This document shows positions 24,801-38,800 of a stretch of 64,000 bases of DNA, one piece after another. This stretch comes from Ananas comosus. Lineage: Eukaryota; Streptophyta; Magnoliopsida; Poales; Bromeliaceae. The stretch lies in assembly GCF_001540865.1 (NCBI RefSeq), contig NC_033632.1, positions 5,711,629 to 5,775,628 on the forward strand, in the 5' to 3' direction. Every line of letters begins with the position of its first letter. The stretch's first letter is position 1. The notes below the pieces were generated by a model. It was not told where the DNA came from and searched no databases. It saw nothing but the letters and a program-made list of their open reading frames with translations. Made by a program: the position numbers and the translations under genes.

Positions 24801-27800
24801 AAAAGTTTTTCCTTTTTTTTTTTAAAATAATATAAACTCTCCCTAAATTAAACAATCTCACAATTGAAAAATAATTTTGACAAATTTTAGTCTATTAGCA
24901 AAGATCCATCAATCATATTCAACACTCACAACCAAGATGAATTAATCACCAAGAGATCAAAATTGATTTCAAAATTTTGATGAATATTTGTATTAAGAAT
25001 TCATATAATTAATTATCGTCAAAATAATAAAAGGTGGAGTAAAACCGATAATTAATATGAATTTAACTTAATATGAATGTGAAAATACCGTTTAAAACAC
25101 TTTGAAAAATTTAATCTCCCTAAAATAATGATTTTCAATCATCTCCTTTCTCAAGAAATTTTAATTCCCTATCACCTTTCCTCAAAAGATTTTAAAAACA
25201 CAAAATTTAAGCACCAAAAATCATCCAAACATGTAATGCAATGAATACAAATATGCAATAAGCACCAAACAAAGCATTACATTATCGATAAAACAAACTA
25301 AGACAAAGAGCAAGGAAAGATATCACCTTTCCGGATCCACACTTGTCGAATTGTTGGTTGTCTTGGCTTGTCGACGTTAGGTACACCTTGTTTTGATTTT
25401 GGCTCAACCGTTGATCGTTTCGTTGCTTGAAGCTTCGGTTGAACTTGTCGTTGAAGCTTAGAGATCCGATTTGCTTGAGGTTTCGGTTGGAATTAATGTT
25501 GTGGCTTATAATTCCGTGGGGGAAGTCGAGTAGTAGAGGGTGCCGCTTGATGTTTCGAAGTTGCCGATTGATTCTTCTTAGTCTTGTTTGGGCAACCCTT
25601 TTTGATGTGTCCTTTGATGCCACATCGATGACACACCTTTTCTTTTAAAGTTGTTGAGACTTTAAAAATTGACTTTTGATCCTTCTCAACATACGTTCTT
25701 ACATATCCGAGGCCAAGTTTGTCCGTTTGACCCAATCTGAGCATATGATCCAATTTCTTTGATCCCGAAGAAAACTTTTGAATATCGGATTGGAGTTTAC
25801 GAACTTGATCGGTCAAGGATTGATTGGATTTGTACGATTCCTCCAATTATTGCTCCAAAAATCCAACTTTATCCTTATATGATTTGATCGTTGAATCCGC
25901 TTCATTAAGCTTCTCTTGGAGGATCGAATTGTTCTTCAACGTTGATTCCCTTTCCTCCTCAAGAGCTTTATTCATTGTCTTCAAGTTGTTGTTTTCCTCT
26001 TCGAGATCCAACAAACGACGCCTCAACTTCTTATTAAGTTTGGCCATCTTTTTCGATTCGATAAGAAGTTGGTTGTACGCTTCCGATATATCCTCGTCGT
26101 TTGATTCCTCCTCGCTTTCGCCGTTGTCGCTCGATGACCCATGCAAAGAAGGCGAAATACTACAATTAGAAACAATAGAGGATAAATAAACAACGTTGGA
26201 CGAAGGCAAAGAAGTGTTAGTAAACAAAGCAAGTTCATTCTTTCCTTCGTCACTTGAACTTGATTCACTAGAAGTTGAATCATCCCAAGTCTTTGCTTGC
26301 AAAGCCTTTTGTCTATATGTTTTCTTTGAAGGACAATCCGTTGCAATATGGCCGTAGCCTTTACATTTGTAGCATTGGATTTCCCCTTCAAATTCATCTT
26401 TTTCTTTTGAAGACTTTGCAAATTTCTTATCTTTAGATTTAGAAGATGAAGATGATTTAGAAAAAGGTTGTTGCTTAGACGATGAAGCCTTGTCCGATTT
26501 ATTCTTCTTCGGAAATTCCAGCGAAACTTCTTCGTTAAGAGCGCCAATTGATGTTCGAAATCAGCAAGCGAAACATCTCCGTCGGAATCCGAATCGTCGT
26601 CTTCTTTCTTTGTCGATTTGAGTGCAACCCCTGTACTTTTAGAAGAAGACTTGGAAGAAAATTGGTTAGTAGGAAAAGTCATCTCATAAGTTTGCAAAGC
26701 ACTTACTAACTCTTCGTCTTTCACCTCGTCTGGATGCTTTACGGTTTCGATCGCGGCAACTTTTGCCCGAAAGCGTTCCGGAAGAGTGCGAAGATCTTTT
26801 TAACAACTTTAGCATCCGGGATTTTCTCTCCCAAGTTCGCGCATGTATTAACAACGCCTTGTAGACGCGTATAGTACTCGGTAAAGGTCTCGTTTTCTTC
26901 TATAAAAATCGAGTCAAATTTACTTGTAAACATTTGTAATTTTTGGACCTTTACTAAACTAGTTCCTTCATGCGTAACTTGTAGAGTATCCCAAATCTCC
27001 TTGGCGGTATTACACGCCGAAACGCGAGTGAACTCCGTTTGTGACAATGCATTAAATAAAGCATTTATGCCATTGCCATTAAACGAAGATGACTCGTTTT
27101 CATCTTTCGTCCACTTGTTCCGCGGTTTAGGAACGGTAGCATTATCGACGACTTCGGTAGGATGCTTCCAACCGAATTCGATTGCTTGCCATACCCGCTC
27201 ATCGATTGCAATTAGAAAAGCTCTCATGCGAACTTTCCAATAGGCATAATTCGTGCCATCGAAGAGAGGTGGTCGATTAATTTTACCGCCTTCGACCATT
27301 AGATATCAATTTATCAAGATCCCGCTCTAATACCAATTGTAAGTTTTGGGATAGCCTAAGGATCTATCTAGATTGTATCTAACATCTAGAGGGGGGTGAA
27401 TAGGTGTAACGGCCAAAAACCACAAATCTCGATGCAATAAAAATAAATGCGGAAAATAAAAAGCACACCGAGATTTACGTGGGAAAACTCCAACTTGGAG
27501 AAAAACCCACGGGACCAACACGCGAAAAAATAATTCACTAAGAGAAAAGATTACAAGGTGATTACCGACTCCACGGACTCGACCTCTCTTAATCTTTTAC
27601 GAATCTCGCGCAATCCTCCGGGTTGTCCACGCCCTCACATTCGAATCCACGAACGCCACGTTCCGAATCCACGAAATGCCTCCACTCCGAATCCACGAAG
27701 CTCACGATCCGAATCCACGAACCGCCGTCAATCACGCCGAATCCACGACGCCGTCATGAAGAACATCATATGTACGGTGATCCTTCGCTTAGAGTATCGA

Positions 27801-29788
27801 TGAAAACCAGGAAAGAGAACTCTAAGCGAAGCGAAGATCAAATCGACATATAGATATGAAATTCCAATATCTCGATTTGTCCTAAAAGAGGCTAATATGT
27901 AGAAAATAGGTTTTAGATAAAATCCGAGCCTCTAGGGTTTCTCAAACATGTATTTTCGTGATGCTTGATACGTTAGAGACCCCAATAGCTTATTTATAGA
28001 TTTTAGAATCAATTAGAATCGGATTAGAAAGTTTTTCAGGATTTTACATTGTGTACTGGTACACTTTCAAGCTGTTACCGGTTACACGATGACGGAACAG
28101 AAATCCTGCGCAACACTGTAACCGGTGACAAGTCGCTGGTTGTACCGGAACACATTTTGTACCGGTACACTTTGTATAAATCTGATTTTTGCACAGTTTT
28201 GGGTTTTGCAAAATTCCGATGCACTTTCTAATCCAGTAAACATTGATTTTCTGATTCTAATAACTACAACTAAGTATGAATCACCATAACATGAATTAAA
28301 AACTTACCTGGGCATCGTGATTCACGTCGTGAGTTATTTTCCGATGTCTTTGAAGTCTTGGATTCTTCGATCTTCGACGATACGCACTGATCCTTCAAGA
28401 CTCCGACTCAATCCACGAAACTTGCCAACACACAAGACTTAACAATTGTTTTATTAATGATTATACATATATATAGGACTATTTTCATACAAAGGTAATT
28501 AATAATAATTAATATAAATGCAATTATCTTTATATAAATATAAGTTAACTATCTCTCTTTTTATTTTAGTAGGTATTGTTCCATATATATCTAAATAATT
28601 ACATTTATAAATATTGGTGAATAATTTTGTAGTAGTTAGATGTTATTATACTAGATAATTTTTCAAGTGTTGGCCTGTCAAATGATGTGAATGAAAATTT
28701 ATTAAAAAGTTATTATTCTTCGTAAAATAAGCTTGTTACTTCAAATGATGTGAATGAAAACCGCCTCCTAATCAAATGCATATTCAAAATTTCATCTTGC
28801 CAAAGTTTATAATCATAATTATATCTGCTTTCATGATGCAGGAGCCGGGAGCAAACTTCTATGCACCATCTCCTGTATCATCGACAAATGAGCTTGTTAC
28901 TGTGTGGGATCCTGAAGTTGGAAGAACAAATCCATCAGAGCACAAGCAACTTAAGCTTGCTAGAAGCTTGACTCGTGGAATAATTGATAGAGATTTGAAA
29001 CCAAGTATAAATGAAAGGAAGTGAGTGGGAACTACAATTTATTTTGTCTATTATACATTGTTCATGTTCATCTAGAAAGTTATTTTAGGCATGGTTACAC
29101 CGATGCGTGCCGGTCAAAAAATTCTTGTGTGCCGACACATAATAGCATGAAATATTTATTTTCTTTAGCAACAAAATATTCTAACTATTTATTATGTCTT
29201 TTTATCACATCTTTTGAACTTTATTGAGAAAATTACTTACTAATTTAAAGAATAGAGGGTTTTGAGTTGTGCCATCGGCACGGGGTCTATATAGTGCTGG
29301 TATCTTGTTGGCACGGTAGGCATGGTGGAAACGGCCCGTGCCGACGGGCACTTAAAACCTTGAGTTGATTTAGGAACTAAATTTCATAATTTTTAGAAAT
29401 TATTTACATAGTGATAAGAGGATCACAAAATCGCCAGTTTTTGACGGCCTATATGAACTGTTTGTTTGTTTAACTGTGTAGAGCAATCCAAACTGTTCGA
29501 ATTTTTAATAGAAAATTTTTTATACTATTTAGATAACGTTTGATAACTCCAATAATGAATTGAGAAAATCTAACCTCTATTTTCAGATGGTTATTTCTTT
29601 TTGACTGTTCATTTTACGATTTTTCGATGGACTTGATTATGACTTTCAAAAATTACAAAATTTGGTTTCTAAATAATTTTAATAGTGTCGATCAATTTTA
29701 ATGGTGCTCATTATCAATTTGGAGTCCTGTTCATTCAAAATGACTTGATAGGATAAAGACTTCTATCCTCTTAAGAGCATAGTAGCTG

Positions 29789-29873
<85 letters not shown>

Positions 29874-32800
29874 TATGAATAGTTAGATGTTAGAAGGCTA
29901 CATATGTCGATGGATGATTTTGCAAGGATGGGCATGTTAAAGCTAGGTTTTTTTATTTGTTTGATGCTTCATTTTATTTGTACTCTTTCTTCAGGTGATC
30001 ATAACATGGTTATATGTTCTGAGTTATAAATTAAGACATTTATCTAGTGCATCGTTTTCCCTTCTGTTGGATACACATCACCTTGCTAGTTCTAGAATGT
30101 ATTCATGTTGGAATATGAGTAATGCAATTGTGCTTATTTGTTATATGTAGGGCAATACAAAGAATCCTTAAGTACCCTCCAACACGTACATTGAGCGGTG
30201 ATGAGAGGCAATTACTGTGGAAGTTTCGTTTTTATTTGATGTCAGAGAAGAAGGCTCTCACGAAATTTCTTCGCTGTGTGGAATGGAGTGATGTTCAGGT
30301 CAGTAATTTCGTTATAGTTGTAAACTTATTTGGTCAATTGATCGATCCTTCTTTATATATTTAAATTGAATTTGTGACACATCCAACTACTAATAACTTT
30401 GCGTGCTAAGCCTAATATTCGCATCATAAAATAGGGTCTAGTCTTTCCAGTTTTACCAATCCCTTTGTCAACCACATGATATGTTTTTATTTCTTTGCCC
30501 CCAACATATGTGATACGCTTCTGTTTTAAAAATTACCTCATATGTATGCCAGTTTCTTGAATATGAAGATTCGTAGTTATGTATAAAATTGAATCATTGA
30601 AAAGCATTCAGTTATATAATCCAAGGATTAAAGTGCTATGACATGAGGGCGTGTTGATCGATTGCTAGCACGGTACTGTACAGGCATGGTTGTGTGCTGA
30701 CATGTGGCATGCTTGCGTGCCGGCATGCACCTAATGGCATATGCTTTGGCATGACTTTATTTTAATTTTTTTTATCCCAAGAAGATCTTATATTTTTATT
30801 TTGGAAGTTTTAGGATAATAATTATTAATTTTGGCTATGTACTGATTTTTCTCGACCTATTGGAAACGATAGCTTACTACACTTACTAGTTAATATAGTT
30901 ATAGACTTCTTTATATGTGAAATAAATTATAACTATAGTTCATAGAGAATAGAAATGAAAATACAATAATTCGATTTACAAGTTATAAATTTTCAAAATC
31001 TAAAAAAAATTTTGAGTTATAAATTTTTTGACTTACCTAACAAGTAGATCCAAGATTTTGGTATATATTTGTCTTTTCTATTAAAATTGCAGTGATCAAA
31101 GAGGAAAGAGAAAGCATTAAATAACAAAAATAGAGAAAATTATTAGAAGAAAAGGAAGGAGAAAATAGAAAGAAAAAAATAGAGAAAGAAATGTGAGAAG
31201 AATAGGAAAGAGAAAGTGGAAGAGAAGAAAGAGGAAATAGATAGAGGGAAAAGGTGGGTAAATAGTTAAAAAAAGGAAAGAATAATAGGAAGGAAATTTA
31301 AAAAAATGAAAAGAAATATGCTGCATGCCCAATGGGCACGGCGGAGATGGTATGGTTTTTAAAAATGGAAATGTTAAATGTGATAAGATAATTAATTTGA
31401 AAGCTATATGGCATGGTTGGCATTCAATAGTGTTAGGACGAACGAAACGTAAATAGGTAGTGTATACCTGACAATCTTTATCCATACCCGCAGGTTATCC
31501 GCAGATTTTCGGGTATTGGCACTAGTTTGTTTACCCAAAAAATTGTGAAACGGGTGAGTACTCGTTAAATCGTGGGCATTTTGGGTGACCCACGGGTATG
31601 GACATTAAAAAGTGAATTCTTCTTTTGTCTTACCTTCTTACCTATCTCTACGATCTAACCGTAATTTTTCTTGGTGTCGTTTTAACATTCTTATATCATC
31701 TATTGTATGTTGCGGTATTTTATATTGTAGATTATGTTATAGTTTTTTAAAAATTATATATACGTATTTTGTGTTTGGATATTGTAAGAAAAAAAAAAAG
31801 TACCTTGTGGATAACCTGCATACCCGCTTGCTCGCCCATGGGCAGGTATGGGTAAGGATGTTGGCTATCCAAAGTTTGCAGGTAAATTTTACTTATACTC
31901 ACATGAGCTGAGGGTACGATGACCTGCCTGCGGATCGCCCAATTTGCCCGTTTGCTAGGTCTATGTATAATAGCCAATGTTATAAGAATGACATATTGCA
32001 TGTTTTCAAGTAATTTCAAATACCTTCCGATCACGCCGATTGATCAGAAAAAGAATAAAGGAAAACTTAGACACCAAAATTAATGAAGAACCAAGAGTTG
32101 CTGTGGCACTGGCACAAGGCATCATGGGGGCCATTGGCATAGCACGACACATCGACGCACCCTATGCCAATGATGGCACGAATTGGCATGGGTTTTTCTA
32201 TCAAATTTCATGAAAAAATAGAATTTTAGAGTGTATTAATGTTTTTAATTGCTATTAAAAAGGCTCAAATGACATAACTCACACAGTTTACTAAGAATGA
32301 AATAATAAACATCTTAATAACTGAGAAGGTCTATTATATATATTATGACGTACAAGCATGTAAATGAAAGTGAAGTTATAAGTGGGTAAAAATTCATGGG
32401 AAGACACTCGTATGCAAGGTTTTAAGTGCCCGTCGGCATGGGCCGTATCCACCGTGCCGTACCGTGCCAACAAGATACCGGCACGATACAGACCCTGTGC
32501 CGATGGCACAGTTCAAAACCCTCTATTCTTTATATTAGTAAGTAATTTTCTCAATAAAGTTCAAAAGATGTGATAAAAAGACATAATAAATAATTAGAAT
32601 ATTTTGTTGCTAAAGAAAATAAATATTTCATGTTATTATGTGTTAGCATACAAGAATTTTTTTGACTGGCACGCATCGACACGACTCGACACGCACTGTG
32701 CCCTACTGTGCCGGCAAGTTTCCGGCACGATCCCTGTGCCACCGACTCGACACGCACTGTGCCCTACCGTGCCGGCAAGTTTCCGGTACGATCCCTGTGC

Positions 32801-35800
32801 CACGGCACTTAAATCCTTGCTCGTATGGGTAAATCCACTAGATCTAAAAGATAAAAGAAACATTGGGGTAAATATACAAATTATTATTTTCCACCTAAAA
32901 TTTAGTCACACTTCGCAATGAAACTTAATAATTTCTCCAAATGTTAGTAAATCTACAAGATATACATATTTTAAGTAAGTAAAAACCTTTCTAAACCTTT
33001 TCAGCTCAAGAAACTAAAAAAATGACCCTAAAAAGTAAGAAAGAAAAACCTTTTAAAACCTTTTCATCTCAAGAAACTCAAAAAAGACCCTAAGGAACTT
33101 AATTTTTTTTCTTTTTTTTGTCGATATGGTATTGCCATGACCCCACGCCACATGCCGGCACGGTACGAACACGCTTGGCATAGGGCAATATGGGCTGCAA
33201 GGGCAATCCTTGTGAACTAAGATAATTACAATCCTGTTGTAGTTGTTTTTTTTTTTTTTTTTTTTCTTTTTTTGGTGAGAGATAGGTAGCGTGCTACCCG
33301 CTTCGTTTATTTCATTTAGAAATAAACTTAGCTGGAAATGTGAATCAGTTAGGATTCGAACTTGTGACCTCGGGTACCAACCACCAAGCCCTTTGCCACT
33401 TACGCTAGGGATGTTCGGTAATCCTGTTGAATTATGAAATTAAGAATTTCATGAACCAGCCTCATTCTAAGAAAAATTTTGAAATTGCTAACGATGGATG
33501 CCATATTGGTTGAAAAATTTGTGCTTGAAGGATAAAGCAGTATGAATGAAGTCAACAATTATTGTGCTTGAAGATTTTGTTACTCGCCATTTATCTGAAT
33601 GCCTGCCTTGCTATAATCCTTTTAGTCTTTTGTGCTCTAGTAGTTTTGTGAGTTCCTTTGTCTGTTATTTAATTAGTTCAAAGAATATTTTGCGAAGTTA
33701 CTGTCTGTTGTTCTATTAGTTCACATGACTTTTACAGGAAGCAAAACAGGCTGTTGATTTGATGGGAAGGTGGGAAACAATCGATGTCACCGATGCATTG
33801 GAACTTCTTTCTCCTGTGTTTGAGAGTGAAGAAGTGAGCCTAATGAATGCCTTCTTTTTTTCCTTTTCTTTTCCTGTACCTTGTTGATATGCAATCAGCT
33901 ACTTGCACATATATTCGACCTTCTTGTTTAGTTACCATTCAGCGCTCGGTGCTAAAATTTGTTTGACGCATGTTTTGGTCAATTGTAATCCCTTATATGC
34001 ATTCTAAGACAAGGTTCCAATTGTATGGTGTGACTCTCAACATTGAGGTATCAAGTTCCAATGCTTGCTTGTGATTTGCGTTTAGAATAGTTTATTGGCA
34101 GGATGTATTAAAGGGATGTTACATGAACTAATTATGGTAAACTAGCTATAAATAACAAATTCGGAAGGCACTGGGAAATAAATCAGGGGTGAGCACTAAT
34201 AGGAAAAATTAGTGAACTGATTGTACCCCTGCAAATCATCTATGTATATGCCTGCAAAATTTTCTAGTTATATATTCCCCTTGCAAAATGAGTTCCTATG
34301 TTTCCATCGCAGTTCAAAAATGTAATTGTGGCACTTGTTTATTGCCTTTTCTTATACAGAACCAAGATAATCACCTTCCTCTTTTGGATTAATCACTTCC
34401 CAAAGTGCTCTTTCATGTTTGGCTATTTTTCCATCTCAGCTTGAACTTTAAACCGCTAGTTTAGAGTTACCTTGATTATAAGAAGTTTGTTCGACTTTTA
34501 AGCTACTTATAATTTTGGTCAAAGTGATATTTCCATATATATAACTAGCTATCAGGATGTTATGATCTATACATTTGAGTTCTTTTAGAATATATTGTGT
34601 TGCAGTCTAGTGAAAATCAAGCATCTGATTTGTACATATAATTCCTATTAATAACATCTTCCTTCGTAGGTTCGTGCTTATGCTGTGAGTGTACTTGAAA
34701 GGGCTGATGATGAAGAACTTCAATGTTATTTACTTCAGCTGGTGCAAGCTCTTCGGTTTGAGAGATCTGACAAGTCTCGCTTGTCGCTTTTTCTCGTACA
34801 GCGATGTGTGTTTTCGATTATGACCTAAACTCTTAAGTTACATCTTCATTTGATCATTTCTTGTCTTTTTGACTACCTATTTGATTCTGTTTGGGGTACT
34901 TACAAATTTAATCCTAACATTTGGCTCGAATTTCATTTTCATCCTCAGATTTTAACTTATCATGATTTGGTCCCTGAAATTTGCGGCTAATTGTAACTTT
35001 ATCCTCAAAGTTTCAATCTAGTCCCTGAAGTTTGACTTAGATTTCCAATTTCGTTCCCAAATCTTGATATCAATTATGCTTTTGTCCTCAAACTCCCGGA
35101 CACTGAGTTGTTTTTCAAAAGAATTTGGAGAGTTTCAATTTTAACAAAGAGAAAGTCAAAAAATGTTGCTGATGGCATCTTTTTTGGGAGAGTTGATTAA
35201 TAGAACTGGTTTTGTGCACAAAACTAAATTTAGGTACTATATTGTAACAAGTGAAACTATGAGTACAAAATTGAAATTATGGTCAAACTTCAAGGGCTGA
35301 ATTGGTAACTAACACTTTCTTTAGATAATTCATTAGTGACTGTTGCTATTTGCTCTTAGTAGGAAGAGAATAATTCTTTATTGTCTTATATTCTGAAAAT
35401 GCTGACCCAGCACTAGTATCCATGCTCAGTGTAAAATGGTAGACAAGGATGGACAGTTGGAAAAAATCTTGTGATCTGTAGTATTGAAGTTATCAATAAA
35501 ATATATATAGAAGTAAATATGAAGTATCAGCTTGGCAAGTTCTAATATAATTTAGCAGTCCCAGCACCATCCATCAAGTTCTAATAAGACAGGATTTGAT
35601 TAGTAACTATTTACTGAAAAACCTTGCATACTCGGACCCAAAGTAAAGCATCACATCGGCTCCTGCTTCTGCAATTCATATATTTCTACAAGTCTTTGTA
35701 ATTTATATAGGAAAGATGCTGCAGTTTGCTACAATAAATTTGCATTTTTATGTCATTTGTACTGTTCTGAGATACCAGATGCTTGTTTTGCAACAACTAC

Positions 35801-38800
35801 TTTATTCATGGACGACGATAATTTTATGCTGTATGTCCATGACTGATTGTTGCTTTCTACTTTTACAAAGTTTGTAAGGATTTTGCAATTATTACTTGCA
35901 TGAACTTGCCTAATGGCATTTTCCCTTGAAATTTGCAGCATTGTCAAATATTGAGATAGCTAGTTTCCTTCGCTGGTATGTGGCGGTGGAGCTTTATGAT
36001 CCTTCCTATGCAAGGCGGTTTTATTGCACATATGATATGCTCGAAGATAGCATGATGAAAGTATGTTTTCTCAACTTTCTATTACCTTTTCTGAGTTAAC
36101 TATGTGAACTACTTTTTGTTGTTAGTTTTGTTTGTTCTAGTTTAAATATTGTAATGCCTTGCGACAATAAAGCCTATCAGTCACTTTGATACAAATGAAT
36201 TGATCAAATAAAATCCAGTTGTTTTATTATTATTTCCTTTTCTATTGCAGTTAAGTATTATTCAAGTATTTTCTGTGCCTTGAATTGGTAAACTTTAGTA
36301 TAACTATATTTTGGTCAGTAAAGTTTATGGTAAAATATATGGTAAACTTCTTCACAAGGCTTTAAAAATGATTGTCTTTGTCCATTATAAATCAGTAAAT
36401 TTTGTCAATAATTTTGCGTTTAAGTTCCACAGCTGCTTCGTTTGGTGAGTCCATGCGTATCTCTCATCTTAATAGTCTTACATTTAGGGTGAAAACCTGG
36501 ACTGTAATGATGTGGTAAAAATGTTCTGATTGTTTGGCTCTAATCCAAATAGTAATAACAATAGAATTGTCTATATTATATGAAGGCCGCATTGCTATTA
36601 GCAATTGATCTGGAAATGGAATTATGCTCTGATTTCATTGGGAATATCGGTTCTCATATCGTCATGTATCTACCAAAATGTAGTTCTGGAATTTGTTTCC
36701 TCTCTTATGTACCAATCGTTTGTATAGAATGACCTTAGGCAATACAGATTTATATATCTAAAATTATCCTCTTTTTCAAAAAAAAAAAGATATTTGGCCT
36801 CTTGGTATTAACTATCAAAACTCATGTAACTAACTTTTGTTGAATAGTTGGAAGCTGGTGCGAATGGAGATGATGGATTTAAGTTGTGGCAAAGTTTGGT
36901 TCGTCAGACGGAGTTGACAGCACAATTGTGTTCAATTATGAGGGATGTAAGGAGCATACGAGGAGGGACTCAAAAGAAAATTGAAAAATTAAGACAGCTT
37001 CTTTCTGAACTTCATAGTGAGCTTACCTATTTTGATGAGGTAAATGATCTAGAACATTCAAATTTTCATAATTAATGCCTTTATTATCTGCAACTTGTGC
37101 TTCTAGGTGCCAATTTTAATATCCTACTATCTTTTATATTGGGTTTTCTTTTCTTATTGGGTAAATGCAGGAAAGCTCCGTTTCTTTTCTTATGGGGTAA
37201 ATGCAGGAAAGCTCGTTATGAACTTTGCGATTTTCACATTTCTCTCACTAAATTTTATTACTTGCTTATTTTACCATGTTGGCCTATCATCAAACTGATA
37301 GATCTTGCATATGGAGCATGGTGTGAAAACTAGTAGTTTAAGGTGGTAAAATAAAGGCTTCAATAGTTCAGTTGTGTTCCCTTGCAATTTAGCCTTCTTA
37401 TATCTCAGTTGACCAATTTTCCATTTATTTCCTTCTTTTTATTTAGCCAATTCGATCACCTTTAGCGCCTGGTGTGCATATAACTGGGATTGTGCCTTCA
37501 GAATCATCTATTTTCAAAAGTGCATTGCATCCTTTGCGTCTAACATTTCGAACAGCAAATGGTGGAACTTGCAAAGTGATTTTCAAGAAGGGAGATGATC
37601 TCCGCCAAGATCAGTTGGTATGTGCTGAAAATGTTACTCTTGAGACTGATTTTTTTCTTGTTTAGCTTAAAACTGTTAGTCTGCCTTTGTTATCATGATT
37701 AGATTTGCAGCTGTTTTTAGCAGTCACCAAATTTTTTTAAAATTTAGCTTGGTGGTTTTGATCTTCCAAAATTGTAACTATTTTTCTCAAATTTCCACAA
37801 AATTATTGTTCTAATATTATTAAAGTTTTTAACAAAGTAAAAAAATAATCTTACTTAGGATGTTGATTAGTACAAAGTAATTTTTGTGTTTCACGTACTT
37901 GTTGTATCAGCATAATGAACTTTTCTCTTCTGTGCTAATTTGATCAAATTACTGCTTATTGTAGGTTATTCAAATGGTTTCTCTTATGGATCGGTTGCTT
38001 AAATTGGAGAATCTTGACTTACATTTAACCCCATATAGAGTTCTCGCTACTGGCCAAGATGAAGGGATGTTAGAATTTATTCCTTCAAGTTCGCTTGCGC
38101 AGGTAATGTAGTATTTTTGAAGGAATCCAATGTAGTATCAATTTCGTTAATCTTCGTAATCTACTAAAGTCATTGATGGCAAATGCTATTGGTAGCTGCT
38201 ACTTTTGTTCTGTTGGTGTTCTGCTTAGTTTAAACAATGAACTTGGACTTGGAATTTTGAGTACAATATCTTCTTTAGAAATGCTTCTTTTTTCAATGGT
38301 CAACCGCACGCACACCCCCTAGCCCCAAAAATATAGTTTTATAACGGAGCAAAGCATGAGCTGATCAATGGCTCACTTCAGCCAAATCCTTGAATAGTTT
38401 TTTGCGGCACTTTGCCACAGTTGAAACTTGAAAACTTTAAATACATGTTCAGTTATCGATATTGGCAGTTTGATTTTGTGCGCGCGCGCCTCTTTCTTTG
38501 ACTTTCCTTGCTTGTATTTATTTTTACCTTTCGTAGCAACACTCCTTTTTTGGTGATGTTACTAATCATCTTGTGTTGATCTCAATTTTTTTCTTTCTCA
38601 GATTCTATTAGAACATCGTAGTATTATAAGTTATTTGCAGAAGTTTCACCCTGACGAAGATGGACCATTTGGTATAACAGCTCAGTGTCTCGAAACATTT
38701 ATAAAGAGTTGTGCTGGTTACTCTGTTATCACATACATTCTGGGTATTGGAGATAGGTAGGGCTGCTGTTTTTCTCTAGACTTCCTCTCTTTTTTTTTTC

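Larger units (their letters stand above)
20712..28449 (-). mobile_element. Copia-type LTR element without pol, inserted in VPS34 intron 5
   Basis: Element 20717-28444 with perfect 5 bp target duplications ATTGT (20712-20716 and 28445-28449) and TG...CA LTRs of 1131 and 1107 bases. On the - strand: 5' LTR, primer binding site, a gag with two zinc knuckles and a coiled coil, a noncoding stretch, a second gene with its own apparent promoter, a purine tract and the 3' LTR. No protease, integrase, reverse transcriptase or RNase H is visible, although 7.7 kb is long enough for them, so it is non-autonomous. It is antisense to VPS34. The gag resembles copia-type gag (UBN2 family). Confidence 0.93.

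Noticed and set aside
31117..31485. Phe/Pro/Leu-rich minus-strand ORF
   Set aside because: It is a purine-rich low-complexity stretch in intron 7, giving a repetitive hydrophobic translation.
30633..33215. A larger CAAGG-type hAT element in intron 7
   Set aside because: CAAGGATTAAAGTGC at 30633 and AATCCTTG at 33211 could be ends, but the flanking 8 bases do not match and the interior is a mosaic.
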